Shown here: piece by piece, positions 36,144-44,822 of the stretch | Layout of the letters: each line of letters starts with the position of its first letter | Numbering within the stretch: position 1 is the stretch's first letter | Source: Candidatus Physcocola equi | GTDB lineage: Bacteria; Bacteroidota; Bacteroidia; Bacteroidales; Paludibacteraceae | Reading direction: 5' to 3' | NCBI GenBank assembly: GCA_018064855.1 | Contig: JAGHUM010000068.1 | Coordinates: 20,276-84,275 of the forward strand | DNA length: 64,000 nt | Notes under the pieces: generated by a model | Told to the model about the DNA's origin: nothing | Databases searched by the model: none | What the model saw: only the letters and a program-made list of their open reading frames with translations | Translations under genes and position numbers: made by a program

Positions 36144-37645
36144 AAAGACATCTTCTTTTTATAGTTTCGTTGACAATAGCTTCTTTGCAGGCTTTGGCGA
36201 CCGACGTTATGCTTGAAAATTGTGAGACTTTGTCTTTCGATAAAGCCAGAGGTGAGGATTGTCAGGTGCTGAAGGGAAATGTCCGTTTCCGTCAGGATGC
36301 TACGCTGATGTATTGCGACAGTGCGTATTTCTATTCCAACAAGAATAGTTTCGACGCATTCGGTCATGTGCGCGTGGTAAGTGATAGTACGACAATGAGC
36401 TCCAATAAGATGTATTACGATGGTAATGAAAAAATCATGCGTGTGCGTGAAAACATCGTGATGCAGAGCGGCAGATTGCGTCTTGAGACCAATAAATTGG
36501 ATTATTTCCGAGTGAAGGGTTATGCTTTTTATGAGGAAGGTGCAAAAATATCGGATCCAAGATTTGAATTGACTTCTCAAAAAGGTTATTACTATCCCAA
36601 TCAGAGCATGGCTGTTTTCAATGAGAAAGTGGTTGTGTTCGGACAGGACTACAGAGTGGAGACTGATACGTTGAAATATAACTCTAAAACAAGTTTTGCT
36701 GATGTCTTGGGCCCGTCTGTGATCTATCGCGGCAAATATATCGTACACACGACTAAAGCCTGGATGGACAACGAAAATAACGACTTCAAGTTTTACGAGC
36801 GCACCACCATTGAAGATAAGGATAAAACGCAGAAACTCATTGCAGACACTATTTTCATGAATCAGGCAAGTGGGGTGGCGCAGTTATTTGGCAATGTTGA
36901 TGCGATAGACAATGTGCGACATGTTGCAGCTAAAGGCGGCTATGGCTATTTGGAGCAGCGCCCGATGGCGAAAGGATATTTCACCCGGAATGCGGTCGTC
37001 AAAGAGTTTTCGGATAAAGATACGCTCTACCTTCATGCTGACACGCTTCGCTTGGTGACGGACGAGGCCACAAAAGAACGACAGATACAAGGACATCATA
37101 ACGTGCGTTTCTTCCGAAACGATTTCCAGGGAAAGGGCGAACATATGTTCTTCCTTGAAAAAGATTCGATGATGTATATGGTGGGAAATCCTGTGCTTTG
37201 GGCCGATGCCAATCAACTTACGGGAGATACTGTTCGCTTGTATATGAAGAATAGAAAACCGGATTGGTTGCACATTGTGGGAAAGGCATTGGTGGCCCAG
37301 CGTGACGATTCTCTCAACTATAACCAACTTGGAGGAAAGGAACTGTTTGGTTATTTTGAAAACAATCTGTTCAGAAAAGCAGTGATGAAAGGGAATGCGG
37401 TTTCGGTCTATTTCCCAAAAGATAAAAAAGGTGATTTGGTGGGCGTGGTGCACAACACCGGAAATCAGATGACCGTCTTCATTGATGAGAAGCGAAAGTT
37501 GGAAAGAATCTTGCTTGAACCTGGGACCGATGGCACAATGTATCCTCCATTTGAAGCTCCGGAGGAGGCGTTGTTCCTCAAAGGTTTCACTTGGCAGCAA
37601 AGCGTGAGACCGAAGAAACCTTCTGACGTTTTACTTGAGTTTTGA
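36140..37645 (+). CDS. OstA/LptA-like periplasmic protein
   Basis: 501 residues with a signal peptide ending LQALA. From residue about 30 a chain of short repeated strands with alternating motifs (LKGNVRFRQDATLMYCDSAYFYSN, AFGHVRVVSDSTTMSSNKMYYDGNEKIMRVRENIVMQSG) is the OstA/LptA beta-jellyroll repeat. It is longer than LptA and belongs to the Bacteroidetes OstA-like group. A role in lipopolysaccharide transport to the outer membrane is likely but inferred from fold and neighbours (two PPIases). The 4-base overlap couples it to the SurA-like gene. Confidence 0.85.
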   Translation: MKRHLLFIVSLTIASLQALATDVMLENCETLSFDKARGEDCQVLKGNVRFRQDATLMYCDSAYFYSNKNSFDAFGHVRVVSDSTTMSSNKMYYDGNEKIMRVRENIVMQSGRLRLETNKLDYFRVKGYAFYEEGAKISDPRFELTSQKGYYYPNQSMAVFNEKVVVFGQDYRVETDTLKYNSKTSFADVLGPSVIYRGKYIVHTTKAWMDNENNDFKFYERTTIEDKDKTQKLIADTIFMNQASGVAQLFGNVDAIDNVRHVAAKGGYGYLEQRPMAKGYFTRNAVVKEFSDKDTLYLHADTLRLVTDEATKERQIQGHHNVRFFRNDFQGKGEHMFFLEKDSMMYMVGNPVLWADANQLTGDTVRLYMKNRKPDWLHIVGKALVAQRDDSLNYNQLGGKELFGYFENNLFRKAVMKGNAVSVYFPKDKKGDLVGVVHNTGNQMTVFIDEKRKLERILLEPGTDGTMYPPFEAPEEALFLKGFTWQQSVRPKKPSDVLLEF

Positions 37646-37679
37646 AGATAAATGCACAAGTCTGTAAATCATAAAATAA

Positions 37680-38198
37680 ATGTCGGCAGTTAAAAGAATA
37701 TTCCTGGTAGGCTTCATGGCCAGTGGTAAAACCACTTCAGGTAAACGAATTGCGGAAAAGTTTAATCTCGATTTTATCGACCTTGATGTTTACATTGAAA
37801 ACCGTTTCCGCAGGACCGTTTCTCAAATCTTTGCAGAAAGAGGCGAAGAGGGCTTCCGCAAGATTGAGCACAACATGCTGGAAGAGGTGGCCCAGTTTGA
37901 GGATGTCGTTATCGCGGCAGGGGGTGGCACTCCTTGCTTTTTCGATAACATGCAAATCATGAATGATAACGGAGAAACGGTATATCTGAAAGGCACTCCA
38001 GAAATGCTTTGCTCAAATCTGACCATAAACGGCACTGCAAAACGTCCGCTTGTGGCAGGCAAGTCAAAAGAAGAACTGATTGCTTTCATCAGTGAAACAT
38101 TGGCTAAAAGAGAGCCATTTTACGCACAGGCAAAACATACTATCCAGTGCGACGATTTTTCTGACACGCTTTTTGAACAACTGTTGTCGGACAAATAA
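37680..38198 (+). CDS. aroK: Shikimate kinase
   Basis: 172 residues, normal length. Phosphorylates shikimate in chorismate synthesis, which feeds the trp operon at 51-57 kb. Seen: Walker A GFMASGKTTSGKRI (residues about 11-24), DLDVYIENRF (the shikimate-binding Asp of the DxD motif), GEEGFRKIEHNML, the AAGGGTPCF loop, and TAKRPLV with the lid Arg. It lies 34 bases after the OstA-like gene and 24 bases before guaA. Confidence 0.93.
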   Translation: MSAVKRIFLVGFMASGKTTSGKRIAEKFNLDFIDLDVYIENRFRRTVSQIFAERGEEGFRKIEHNMLEEVAQFEDVVIAAGGGTPCFFDNMQIMNDNGETVYLKGTPEMLCSNLTINGTAKRPLVAGKSKEELIAFISETLAKREPFYAQAKHTIQCDDFSDTLFEQLLSDK

Positions 38199-38222
38199 TC
38201 ATAGAATATTATAAAACACAAT

Positions 38223-39770
38223 ATGCAGAAAATCATCATTCTCGACTTCGGTTCGCAGACGACTCAACTCATTGGTCGCCGCCTCCGCGAACTGGACACT
38301 TTTTGTGAGATCGTTCCTTACAACAAATTTCCAGAGAACGATCCTGATGTGATCGGCGTTATCCTCAGCGGTTCGCCATACAGTGTTTACGACCCTGAAG
38401 CCTTCAAGGTGGATTTGAATCAGTTCCGTGGCAAATATCCTATTTTGGGTATCTGTTATGGCGCTCAGTTCATGTCTTACACCCTTGGTGGTAACGTAGA
38501 ACCTGCTGGTACACGTGAGTATGGTCGTGCCAATCTTCAATATATCGAGGCTGGCAACAAACTTTTCAAGGATTTCACTCCAAATTCACAAGTCTGGATG
38601 AGTCATGGTGATTCAATTACAGCCATTCCAGAAGGTTTCCGTTGCATCGCTTCTACAGATAAAGTGAAGTATGCGGCTTATCAGAGTGAGACAGAACCTA
38701 TTTATGGCGTGCAGTTCCATCCAGAAGTGTTCCACTCTTTGCAAGGTACACAGTTGCTCAAAAACTTCGTGGTTGATATTTGTGGAGGTGTTCAAGACTG
38801 GAGCCCGGCTTCGTTCGTTGAAACAACCGTCGCGGAATTGAAAGCGCAAGTGGGCAACGACCGTGTGATTCTTGGTCTTTCTGGTGGCGTGGATTCAAGT
38901 GTGGCCGCTGTTTTGTTGAACAAGGCTATTGGCAAGAATCTGACTTGTATCTTCGTGGACAATGGTTTGCTCCGTAAGGACGAATTTAAGAATGTATTGA
39001 GAGATTACGAATGCCTCGGCTTGAATGTAATCGGTGTTGACGCAAGTGCAAAGTTCTACGAGGATTTGAAAGGCGTGGAAGAACCAGAAAACAAGCGTAA
39101 GATTATTGGCAGAGATTTCGTTGAGGTATTTAATGCTGAGGCAAAAAAAATCACCGACGCCAAGTGGTTGGGACAGGGTACGATTTATCCTGACCGTATT
39201 GAGAGCTTGAATATCACAGGCCGCACCATTAAGAGCCACCATAACGTAGGTGGTCTTCCTAAAGACATGAAACTGCAACTTTGTGAGCCTTTGAAATGGC
39301 TTTTCAAAGATGAGGTACGTCGTGTAGGTCGTCAGTTGGGTATTCCAGAGCACCTCATCGGCCGCCATCCTTTCCCTGGACCAGGTCTTGGTGTGCGTAT
39401 CCTTGGTGATATCACTCCTGAAAAAGTACGTGTTTTGCAGGAAGCCGACGATATCTTCATTCGTGGTTTGCGTGAATGGAAGACAATGGTCGATGGCAAG
39501 GAAGTTTCCCTTTACGACCAGGTTTGGCAAGCGGGTGTAATTCTTCTCCCTGTTAAGAGTGTAGGTGTGATGGGTGATGAACGTACTTATGAACGTGCTG
39601 TTGCTCTTCGTGCGGTTACCAGTGCCGATGCTATGACTGCAGACTGGGCCCATCTCCCTTATGAGTTCCTTGCAAAGGTCAGCAATGAGATTATCAATAA
39701 GGTGAAGGGTGTTAACCGCGTTGCCTATGATATCTCTTCAAAACCACCTGCAACAATTGAGTGGGAATAA
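38223..39770 (+). CDS. guaA: GMP synthase (glutamine-hydrolysing)
   Basis: 515 residues. Makes GMP from XMP, ATP and glutamine. Amidotransferase part: [10 protein letters not shown] with catalytic Cys (about 80), and the His/Glu pair in GVQFHPEV (about 165-170). ATP pyrophosphatase part: [13 protein letters not shown] (about 220). Dimerisation part with [16 protein letters not shown] and the end [14 protein letters not shown]. It follows aroK in the same direction and ends at a strong terminator. Confidence 0.97.
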   Translation: MQKIIILDFGSQTTQLIGRRLRELDTFCEIVPYNKFPENDPDVIGVILSGSPYSVYDPEAFKVDLNQFRGKYPILGICYGAQFMSYTLGGNVEPAGTREYGRANLQYIEAGNKLFKDFTPNSQVWMSHGDSITAIPEGFRCIASTDKVKYAAYQSETEPIYGVQFHPEVFHSLQGTQLLKNFVVDICGGVQDWSPASFVETTVAELKAQVGNDRVILGLSGGVDSSVAAVLLNKAIGKNLTCIFVDNGLLRKDEFKNVLRDYECLGLNVIGVDASAKFYEDLKGVEEPENKRKIIGRDFVEVFNAEAKKITDAKWLGQGTIYPDRIESLNITGRTIKSHHNVGGLPKDMKLQLCEPLKWLFKDEVRRVGRQLGIPEHLIGRHPFPGPGLGVRILGDITPEKVRVLQEADDIFIRGLREWKTMVDGKEVSLYDQVWQAGVILLPVKSVGVMGDERTYERAVALRAVTSADAMTADWAHLPYEFLAKVSNEIINKVKGVNRVAYDISSKPPATIEWE

Positions 39771-39788
39771 TTAAGAGTTTAAAAGATA

Positions 39789-39827
39789 AAATCTCCGTTG
39801 TCGCACCTGTGACAATGGAGATTTTTT
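39789..39827 (+). terminator. Terminator of guaA
   Basis: AAATCTCCGTTGTC (39789-39802) pairs with GACAATGGAGATTT (39811-39824) with one G-T pair, then more T. Confidence 0.9.
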
Positions 39828-39951
39828 TATGTTTACCAGAATCGACTTGCGGCTGTCCGTATAAGCAGTGATAATTGACGGATATTATGAAAATTCTTGG
39901 CTTGGATGTTCATAACGCCTCCTCGTTGGATGTGCTGACACATATATAAAC

Positions 39952-39993
39952 AATCCCCATTGTTGAAACCAATGAGTTTCAGCAATGGGGAAT
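39952..39993 (-). terminator. Terminator of the acyltransferase-lipoprotein operon
   Basis: AATCCCCATTG (39952 onward) through TGAAAC pairs with GTTTCA and CAATGGGGAATT (39975-39993), one bulge. Read leftward it is followed by TTGTTT. The 120 bases between it and the guaA terminator hold only a 20-codon frame (39887-39949) I do not believe. Confidence 0.7.
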
Positions 39994-40035
39994 TATTTGT
40001 GATCTCTAAAAAGGAGACTGCCGTTTTAGGAATGC

Positions 40036-40572
40036 TTATTCAGCTGCAGGCGCTGTTTGGTCTGGAGCAGATTCTGTCTGTTTGCCCAATTTGATGTGCT
40101 CTGGCTTCAGCATTTTGCCGTCTTTGGTGATGCCGATGAGGTCCAATTCCTTTACAGGCTCATTGTTTTTGTCCAACAGTAAAGAACGAGAGAATGAGAA
40201 CATATAGCCATAGCCTTTTTCGCTTGATTGCATGGCGTTTTGTACGTCTGCTCTGTAGAAACCATAGTTGGCTGAAATGTAGTTACCGCCTGCGCGGACA
40301 ATGAGTTTCGACAAACTCTTGGTTTCAGGGCCCATAGCCCAACCGTTTATGCGGATGGTGTCACTTGCGTCGAAGTCCAAATTGGTGTATGAAATGACTG
40401 TGCCGTTACATACGTCAATGGAATATCCCAACGGCATATCTATGATTTCTTCTTTAGGCTCAGAAACAATTTTGTTTCCGAAATACACATTTGAATCGTG
40501 ACAGCTGGTCAATGAAAGACCGAGACCAAGTGCGGTAATTATGTAGAAACGAAATTTTCGTGACATATTCAT
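40036..40572 (-). CDS. Small lipoprotein of unknown function
   Basis: 178 residues. Lipoprotein signal: FYIITALGLGLSLTSC, so the mature protein starts at the lipid-modified Cys. The body (SIDVCNGTVISYTNLDFDASDTIRINGWAMGPE...) is beta-rich and ends in an Ala/Pro/Glu tail. I do not recognise the family. The start overlaps the acyltransferase stop (ATGA), so the two are coupled; a role in surface polysaccharide or lipid decoration is possible by association only. Confidence 0.75.
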   Translation of the reverse strand: MNMSRKFRFYIITALGLGLSLTSCHDSNVYFGNKIVSEPKEEIIDMPLGYSIDVCNGTVISYTNLDFDASDTIRINGWAMGPETKSLSKLIVRAGGNYISANYGFYRADVQNAMQSSEKGYGYMFSFSRSLLLDKNNEPVKELDLIGITKDGKMLKPEHIKLGKQTESAPDQTAPAAE

Positions 40573-41657
40573 TTAGTTGTTTGTTTGTGAATAAAGAGAC
40601 CAACTGCTGTTGTGACAAGTAAGCACATCCAGAAATTGATGGTTAATGCGTAATCGCTGATGTCTAATGAACCGTTGTATGCAAGGAATCCTTTGATGAC
40701 AAGAATGTGAACCAAGTACAATTCAAGTGTCGCATTACCCAACAAGAGGAGTGGTTTTGTTGAGAATAATTTTGAAATATAGCCTTTGCCGTTCATGAAA
40801 ACAGCAATCAGCAAAAGATTTGGTATGATCCAACTGAAAATTCTTGTGCCGCATGAAAACTCTGTTATGCTGTTTGCATAAACAAAATAGCCAATGAGTA
40901 CAGCGACTTCTGCCACGGTGAAGATGACAGGATTGTTTGCACTCGATTTTGACAAGTATTCTGATGCTGGGTGGAATAAAAGACCCAAGCAAATGCCCAA
41001 TGTGAACTCACCAAGTCTTGAAACAGGAAGCACATATTGCCAATATTCCGTGTTGAGGTCTTTTGTGAAATAGCAGTAGCATAAGGTGAACGAGAAAACG
41101 CAAACCGTTGTCACCGCTAAGAGCTTTGTCCCATTTTCTTTGCCCAAGATTTTTTTGCCGATATATAGGATTGGTAAACTAACCGCATAGAGGAATATGA
41201 TGGTAGAAATAAACCATGCAATAGGGTAGATGTCGAAGTAATTGATTGGGTACCATGATTGGAGCATCAATGCACATTTGATGAATTTGCGGGTGAGAGA
41301 CTCAATCATCCCGTAGTCTGTGTAAATCAACGCTTGAGATAAGCCTCCATAGAAATACAAGGAAACGGCAAGCGTGAGAATATAGAGTGGATAAATTTTC
41401 TTTAGCCTTTTCAGCATAGATTTTTTCCAACTCTCCCATGTGAGTTCAATAGTCCTGTTGGATGCGTTGTAGCCAGATACAAAACCGCTTAATATGAAGA
41501 AGAATGATATGGAACTCAAGCAAAGATTCGTAACATTGAACCAGTTCTGTGTCCATTGACTGACGTGAAGACTGAAAACGAAAAAGAATGCGATAAAACG
41601 GAGAAATTGTAGTTGATCTAATCTCTTTCCTTCCGTTGGGTTAATAGGATTTGACAT
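40569..41657 (-). CDS. Membrane acyltransferase (acyltransferase 3 family)
   Basis: 362 residues with about ten hydrophobic helices. The start LDQLQFLRFIAFFFVFSLHVSQW carries the family mark: R in LRFIA and the catalytic-type His in SLHV. SFFFILSGFVSGYNA is the second conserved block. Acyltransferase 3 (OafA-like) proteins move acetyl or other acyl groups onto O-antigens, peptidoglycan or other surface glycans. The acceptor cannot be inferred. First gene of a two-gene unit with the overlapping lipoprotein. Confidence 0.88.
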   Translation of the reverse strand: MSNPINPTEGKRLDQLQFLRFIAFFFVFSLHVSQWTQNWFNVTNLCLSSISFFFILSGFVSGYNASNRTIELTWESWKKSMLKRLKKIYPLYILTLAVSLYFYGGLSQALIYTDYGMIESLTRKFIKCALMLQSWYPINYFDIYPIAWFISTIIFLYAVSLPILYIGKKILGKENGTKLLAVTTVCVFSFTLCYCYFTKDLNTEYWQYVLPVSRLGEFTLGICLGLLFHPASEYLSKSSANNPVIFTVAEVAVLIGYFVYANSITEFSCGTRIFSWIIPNLLLIAVFMNGKGYISKLFSTKPLLLLGNATLELYLVHILVIKGFLAYNGSLDISDYALTINFWMCLLVTTAVGLFIHKQTTK

Positions 41658-41718
41658 GATTTGTTCTGCGTATTAAATTTAATATTTTCGTGTTGTCATC
41701 CAACAAAGTTTTAACGAG

Positions 41719-41726
41719 CAAAATTA
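41719..41726 (-). promoter_or_regulatory. -7 box of the acyltransferase operon
   Basis: The minus strand reads TAATTTTG, matching TAnnTTTG, about 60 bases before the ATG at 41657. The closest TTG upstream is 23 bases away. Confidence 0.45.
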
Positions 41727-41803
41727 CAATATATTTTGTTTTTTTGCGACAAAATAAATCTTCTTTAACAAGACTACCGATGAAAACAGATGATAAATGA
41801 AAA

Positions 41804-41840
41804 AAGTGGGGTGTATAGCCGTTGCAATACACGCCCACTT
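41804..41840 (-). terminator. Terminator of the glycoside hydrolase gene
   Basis: AAGTGGGGTGTAT (41804-41816) pairs with ATACACGCCCACTT (41827-41840) with one bulge. Leftward it is followed by T4, 25 bases after the stop codon. Confidence 0.85.
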
Positions 41841-41864
41841 ACATGTGTATGGTGAATGAACTTC

Positions 41865-43790
41865 TTATCTCAAAACGAATTTACTGCCCACTTTGCCATT
41901 GGCGGACACTTTGGTGTAAACCTTGTCTTTTAAGATGTTTTCTTTGCTGACCAAATGACCGTTGATGTCGTAATAAAGGCATCCTTTCTCGTTGAGCAGA
42001 GATTCCGCGCTGATGATTTCAATGCCGGTCTCATTTGCCGATTTGAATTTCAGCCAGTCGATGTTGACGTAACTGCCCACCAATTCCAGTTTGATGATGT
42101 GCTCACCACTGGTGAGTGTTATGTTTTTGCTGCCTACTGGGATTTCCTTATAGGTACTCCAGTCTTCTCCTGTCTGTGGAATCTTATATTCTTCTGTTAC
42201 GAGGTTGCCATCGACATAGAGGTTGAATCCATCTACATCGCCGGCGCAGGATACATTGGCAGAGACTGCATAATCGTCTGTTTTATCCACATTCACGGTA
42301 TATTCCAGCCATTCTCCTTTTTCGGTGTATCCAATGGCAAAGCCGCTTCCGCCGGTGACAATATCCACCCCGTCTTCACGGAATTCACCGCCCTTGTTCT
42401 CGTCATCGTTGTCAAGATAAGAGAACCCGGGACCTGCAATGTCGTATTTCTCTGCCTCTATAGTGCCAGGAATTGGTGCTGCTGTGCTTTCGTAAGGGTA
42501 TTGTGGCACATTGACTGGTGTGAGGTAAACACGGTAGCCATAGAGTTTGCTTTCTATTTTCACGGGTACGGTAAGACTTCCATTGCTCAATGCCATTTCT
42601 TCTTCGGAAAGAAGGTCGGTACCATTCACAGGTTTGTCTTTGTCTTCCCAAACAACGCGTTCGATTTTTACTTTGACTTTTCCTCCTAGAAAATCTGGGA
42701 GTTTTGAGAAAACCACGTTTACGTCTCCTTCCGTATTGCCTCCGAGCACAAGGCTTGCGCAGTTGCGAACCTTATCTACTGCCGCGAATCCGTCCACACC
42801 GTCACTCTTATCGTTTGGCGGCGTTACTCTGGCCATGTATCCTTCCATGTCGCCATACCATTTGTAGAGCCACCAGCCGCCTCCTTTTTGGTTCTGTGAG
42901 GTCAGCAGACTGCCCAATCTGCCAGGAAGGCCAGTGAACCACCAGGAAATAGTGGCGCTTTCCACATTGTTTCGTTCAAACTTGGCGATGAATGGAACTG
43001 AATATCCGGGACAACCTTCAAATTTCTGATTGGCTGCGTCGGAACCTGCGCAATACTCGTTGATGCAGAACGGACGGTCGGATATATCCAATTCTTTCAT
43101 GAGTTTGCGCACATCTTCCACAGCGCCTACAAAACCGCCGCTTCCCCATTGGTGCCAGCAGATGAGGTCTGGCAAACAGTTGTTTTGCTTGCAGAAAGAA
43201 AGGAAATCTTTCATGCGGTCGTGGTGATAGTATGCGATACAAGGCCCAACGATTTTCGTTCCTGGGTCTAATTTGCGGATAAGGTCGTAAGTGGGTTTCC
43301 AAACAGTTGTGTTCAGACTTCCGTTTTCATTTTTCCATGTTCCGTCTGGCTCGTTCCAAATAACATAACTGTCTATGTTGTCGTAACCGCCATTGACTTT
43401 CTTCTTGAGGTATCCTTCCACCGAATTGAGCCACGATTGCTGTCCGGGCCATTTGTAAGGCCAGTAGGGTAGAAGGTCTGGAAATGTGATTTGGATTTTT
43501 GCATTTGTTCCTTTCAGTCGGTCGGCAACGATGAATCCGTCACCAAATGGGTGCTGGTTGTTTTTGCCGCCTTCTGGTGGTAAACAAAACATTGAACACT
43601 TTAGTGGATTTACCAAGCCGGGAATGTCGCTTGGCAGGGTTTCTGTCATGCCATAGAGTGAACCGGAAGCGCAATGGGTGACCGGACGAATGCTGTCCGT
43701 CAAGTCCACTTTCAGAGTGGCTGCGGCATATCCGTTGGCAGCAAATGCGGAAAACAGCAACGGAAGTGCTGCTTTGACATAGTTTTTCAT
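41865..43790 (-). CDS. Secreted clan GH-A glycoside hydrolase with CBM6/35-like module and T9SS-like C-terminus
   Basis: 641 residues with a signal peptide ending GYAAA. Residues about 25-425 form a clan GH-A (beta/alpha)8 enzyme, closest in feel to GH39 or related families: acid/base Glu147 in IWNEPDG and likely nucleophile Glu245 in FCINEYCAG, plus WHQWG. About 440-585 is a CBM6/35-like carbohydrate-binding module (IEAEKYDIAGPGFSY, ending VNIDWLKF). The last 50 residues (LYYDINGHLVSKENILKDKVY...KFVLR) resemble a T9SS type A sorting domain, so the enzyme is probably exported by the machine encoded at 21-27 kb. The substrate is unknown. No susC/susD genes nearby; monocistronic. Confidence 0.85.
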   Translation of the reverse strand: MKNYVKAALPLLFSAFAANGYAAATLKVDLTDSIRPVTHCASGSLYGMTETLPSDIPGLVNPLKCSMFCLPPEGGKNNQHPFGDGFIVADRLKGTNAKIQITFPDLLPYWPYKWPGQQSWLNSVEGYLKKKVNGGYDNIDSYVIWNEPDGTWKNENGSLNTTVWKPTYDLIRKLDPGTKIVGPCIAYYHHDRMKDFLSFCKQNNCLPDLICWHQWGSGGFVGAVEDVRKLMKELDISDRPFCINEYCAGSDAANQKFEGCPGYSVPFIAKFERNNVESATISWWFTGLPGRLGSLLTSQNQKGGGWWLYKWYGDMEGYMARVTPPNDKSDGVDGFAAVDKVRNCASLVLGGNTEGDVNVVFSKLPDFLGGKVKVKIERVVWEDKDKPVNGTDLLSEEEMALSNGSLTVPVKIESKLYGYRVYLTPVNVPQYPYESTAAPIPGTIEAEKYDIAGPGFSYLDNDDENKGGEFREDGVDIVTGGSGFAIGYTEKGEWLEYTVNVDKTDDYAVSANVSCAGDVDGFNLYVDGNLVTEEYKIPQTGEDWSTYKEIPVGSKNITLTSGEHIIKLELVGSYVNIDWLKFKSANETGIEIISAESLLNEKGCLYYDINGHLVSKENILKDKVYTKVSANGKVGSKFVLR

Positions 43791-43868
43791 GTAAAAAGCA
43801 ATTATAGTTAATATATCATGTAAATAGACAATTGCTGATGTCGCGCCAAATGTCTAATTCGTGTGATG

Positions 43869-43876
43869 CAAATATA
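43869..43876 (-). promoter_or_regulatory. -7 box of the glycoside hydrolase gene
   Basis: The minus strand reads TATATTTG, matching TAnnTTTG, about 80 bases before the ATG at 43790. No TTG at the standard distance. The remainder of 43791-44006 shows nothing else I can name. Confidence 0.5.
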
Positions 43877-44006
43877 ATAGACTGTTTTGAATTCTGTATG
43901 TGTGCGAATCTTTGTAAGGATACAAATGCAAGATTGTCCAAGAAAATGCGTGAAAAATAGGGGGAGGCAGACCTTTTGATATGTGTGTTTGTGACATAAA
44001 ATAAAA

Positions 44007-44044
44007 AAGGCACTCGAATGATAATATAATCAAACGAGTGCCTT
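44007..44044 (-). terminator. Terminator of the proA-argF'-aqpZ unit
   Basis: AAGGCACTCG (44007-44016) pairs with CGAGTGCCTT (44035-44044). Leftward it is followed by six T. Confidence 0.88.
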
Positions 44045-44080
44045 GTAAGATTTCTTGTCGCTAAAACAGCGGTAGAAATA

Positions 44081-44755
44081 TTAGTCTTTCTTGCTTAAGA
44101 TGTTCCAGATGATTGCAGCGATTGCACCACCAGCGAAAGGACCAACGATGAAAATCCAGAGTTGTGCGAGGGCGTCGCCTTGAACAAGAACTGCTGGAGC
44201 GATAGAACGTGCTGGGTTAACTGATGTGCCAGTGAAATAGATGCATGCAAGGTGAACCAAGATCAAAGAAAGACCGATTACCATACCTGCAGACTTGCCA
44301 GCGCCGACTTTTTCATCGGTAGTTCCAAGAACAACGAGAACAAACACGCAAGTGAACACGATTTCTGCCAACAAACCTTGGCAAGTGGTGATGTTATTGC
44401 CTGCCTGTAATGCGTTTGCACCAAGACCGCTATCGACTCCAACCAATGCTGCAAGGATGCCTGCACCAACGAATGCGCCTACAACCTGTGCTGCCATGTA
44501 GCAAGCGCCTTCTTTAGCGTCCATGCGCTTTGTAAGAATGCAGCCGAGAGTGATGGCTGGGTTGATGTGGCAACCTGAGATGCCGCCGATGGTGTAAGCC
44601 ATTGCTACAACAGCAAGACCGAATGCCATTGAAGTGCCGATAACTGAAGCTGTGTTGGCTCCGACTGTTGAGTTGCAACCAAGTGCAACGGCTACACCGC
44701 AGCCCATGAGAACGAGCACCATTGTGCCCACCAATTCTGCTAAATACTTTTTCAT
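44081..44755 (-). CDS. aqpZ: Aquaporin Z-like channel
   Basis: 224 residues from MKKYLAELVGTM; the frame is open 54 residues upstream, but this is the normal aquaporin start. Six transmembrane helices and two half-helices with the NPA boxes HINPAIT (65-67) and SVNPARS (180-182). The selectivity filter is consistent with Phe45, His168, Thr177 and Arg183, the water-selective AqpZ set rather than a glycerol channel. It lies 67 bases after argF' without a terminator between, so read-through is likely; the physiological link to arginine synthesis is not obvious. Confidence 0.93.
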   Translation of the reverse strand: MKKYLAELVGTMVLVLMGCGVAVALGCNSTVGANTASVIGTSMAFGLAVVAMAYTIGGISGCHINPAITLGCILTKRMDAKEGACYMAAQVVGAFVGAGILAALVGVDSGLGANALQAGNNITTCQGLLAEIVFTCVFVLVVLGTTDEKVGAGKSAGMVIGLSLILVHLACIYFTGTSVNPARSIAPAVLVQGDALAQLWIFIVGPFAGGAIAAIIWNILSKKD

Positions 44756-44822
44756 TTGTTTGTTATTTAATGGTTTAATATATTCTAAAGAGTTTCTTGT
44801 AGTTGCATCTTTTGGGGAATGA

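Noticed and set aside
36884..37600. 238-codon minus-strand frame
   Set aside because: Opposite the OstA-like gene; composition has no protein-like pattern and there is no promoter.
38895..39653. 252-codon minus-strand frame
   Set aside because: Opposite the ATP-pyrophosphatase part of guaA, which is fully conserved.
39887..39949. 20-codon frame MKILGLDVHNASSLDVLTHI
   Set aside because: Lies between two terminators without a promoter; too short and no pattern such as repeated regulatory codons.
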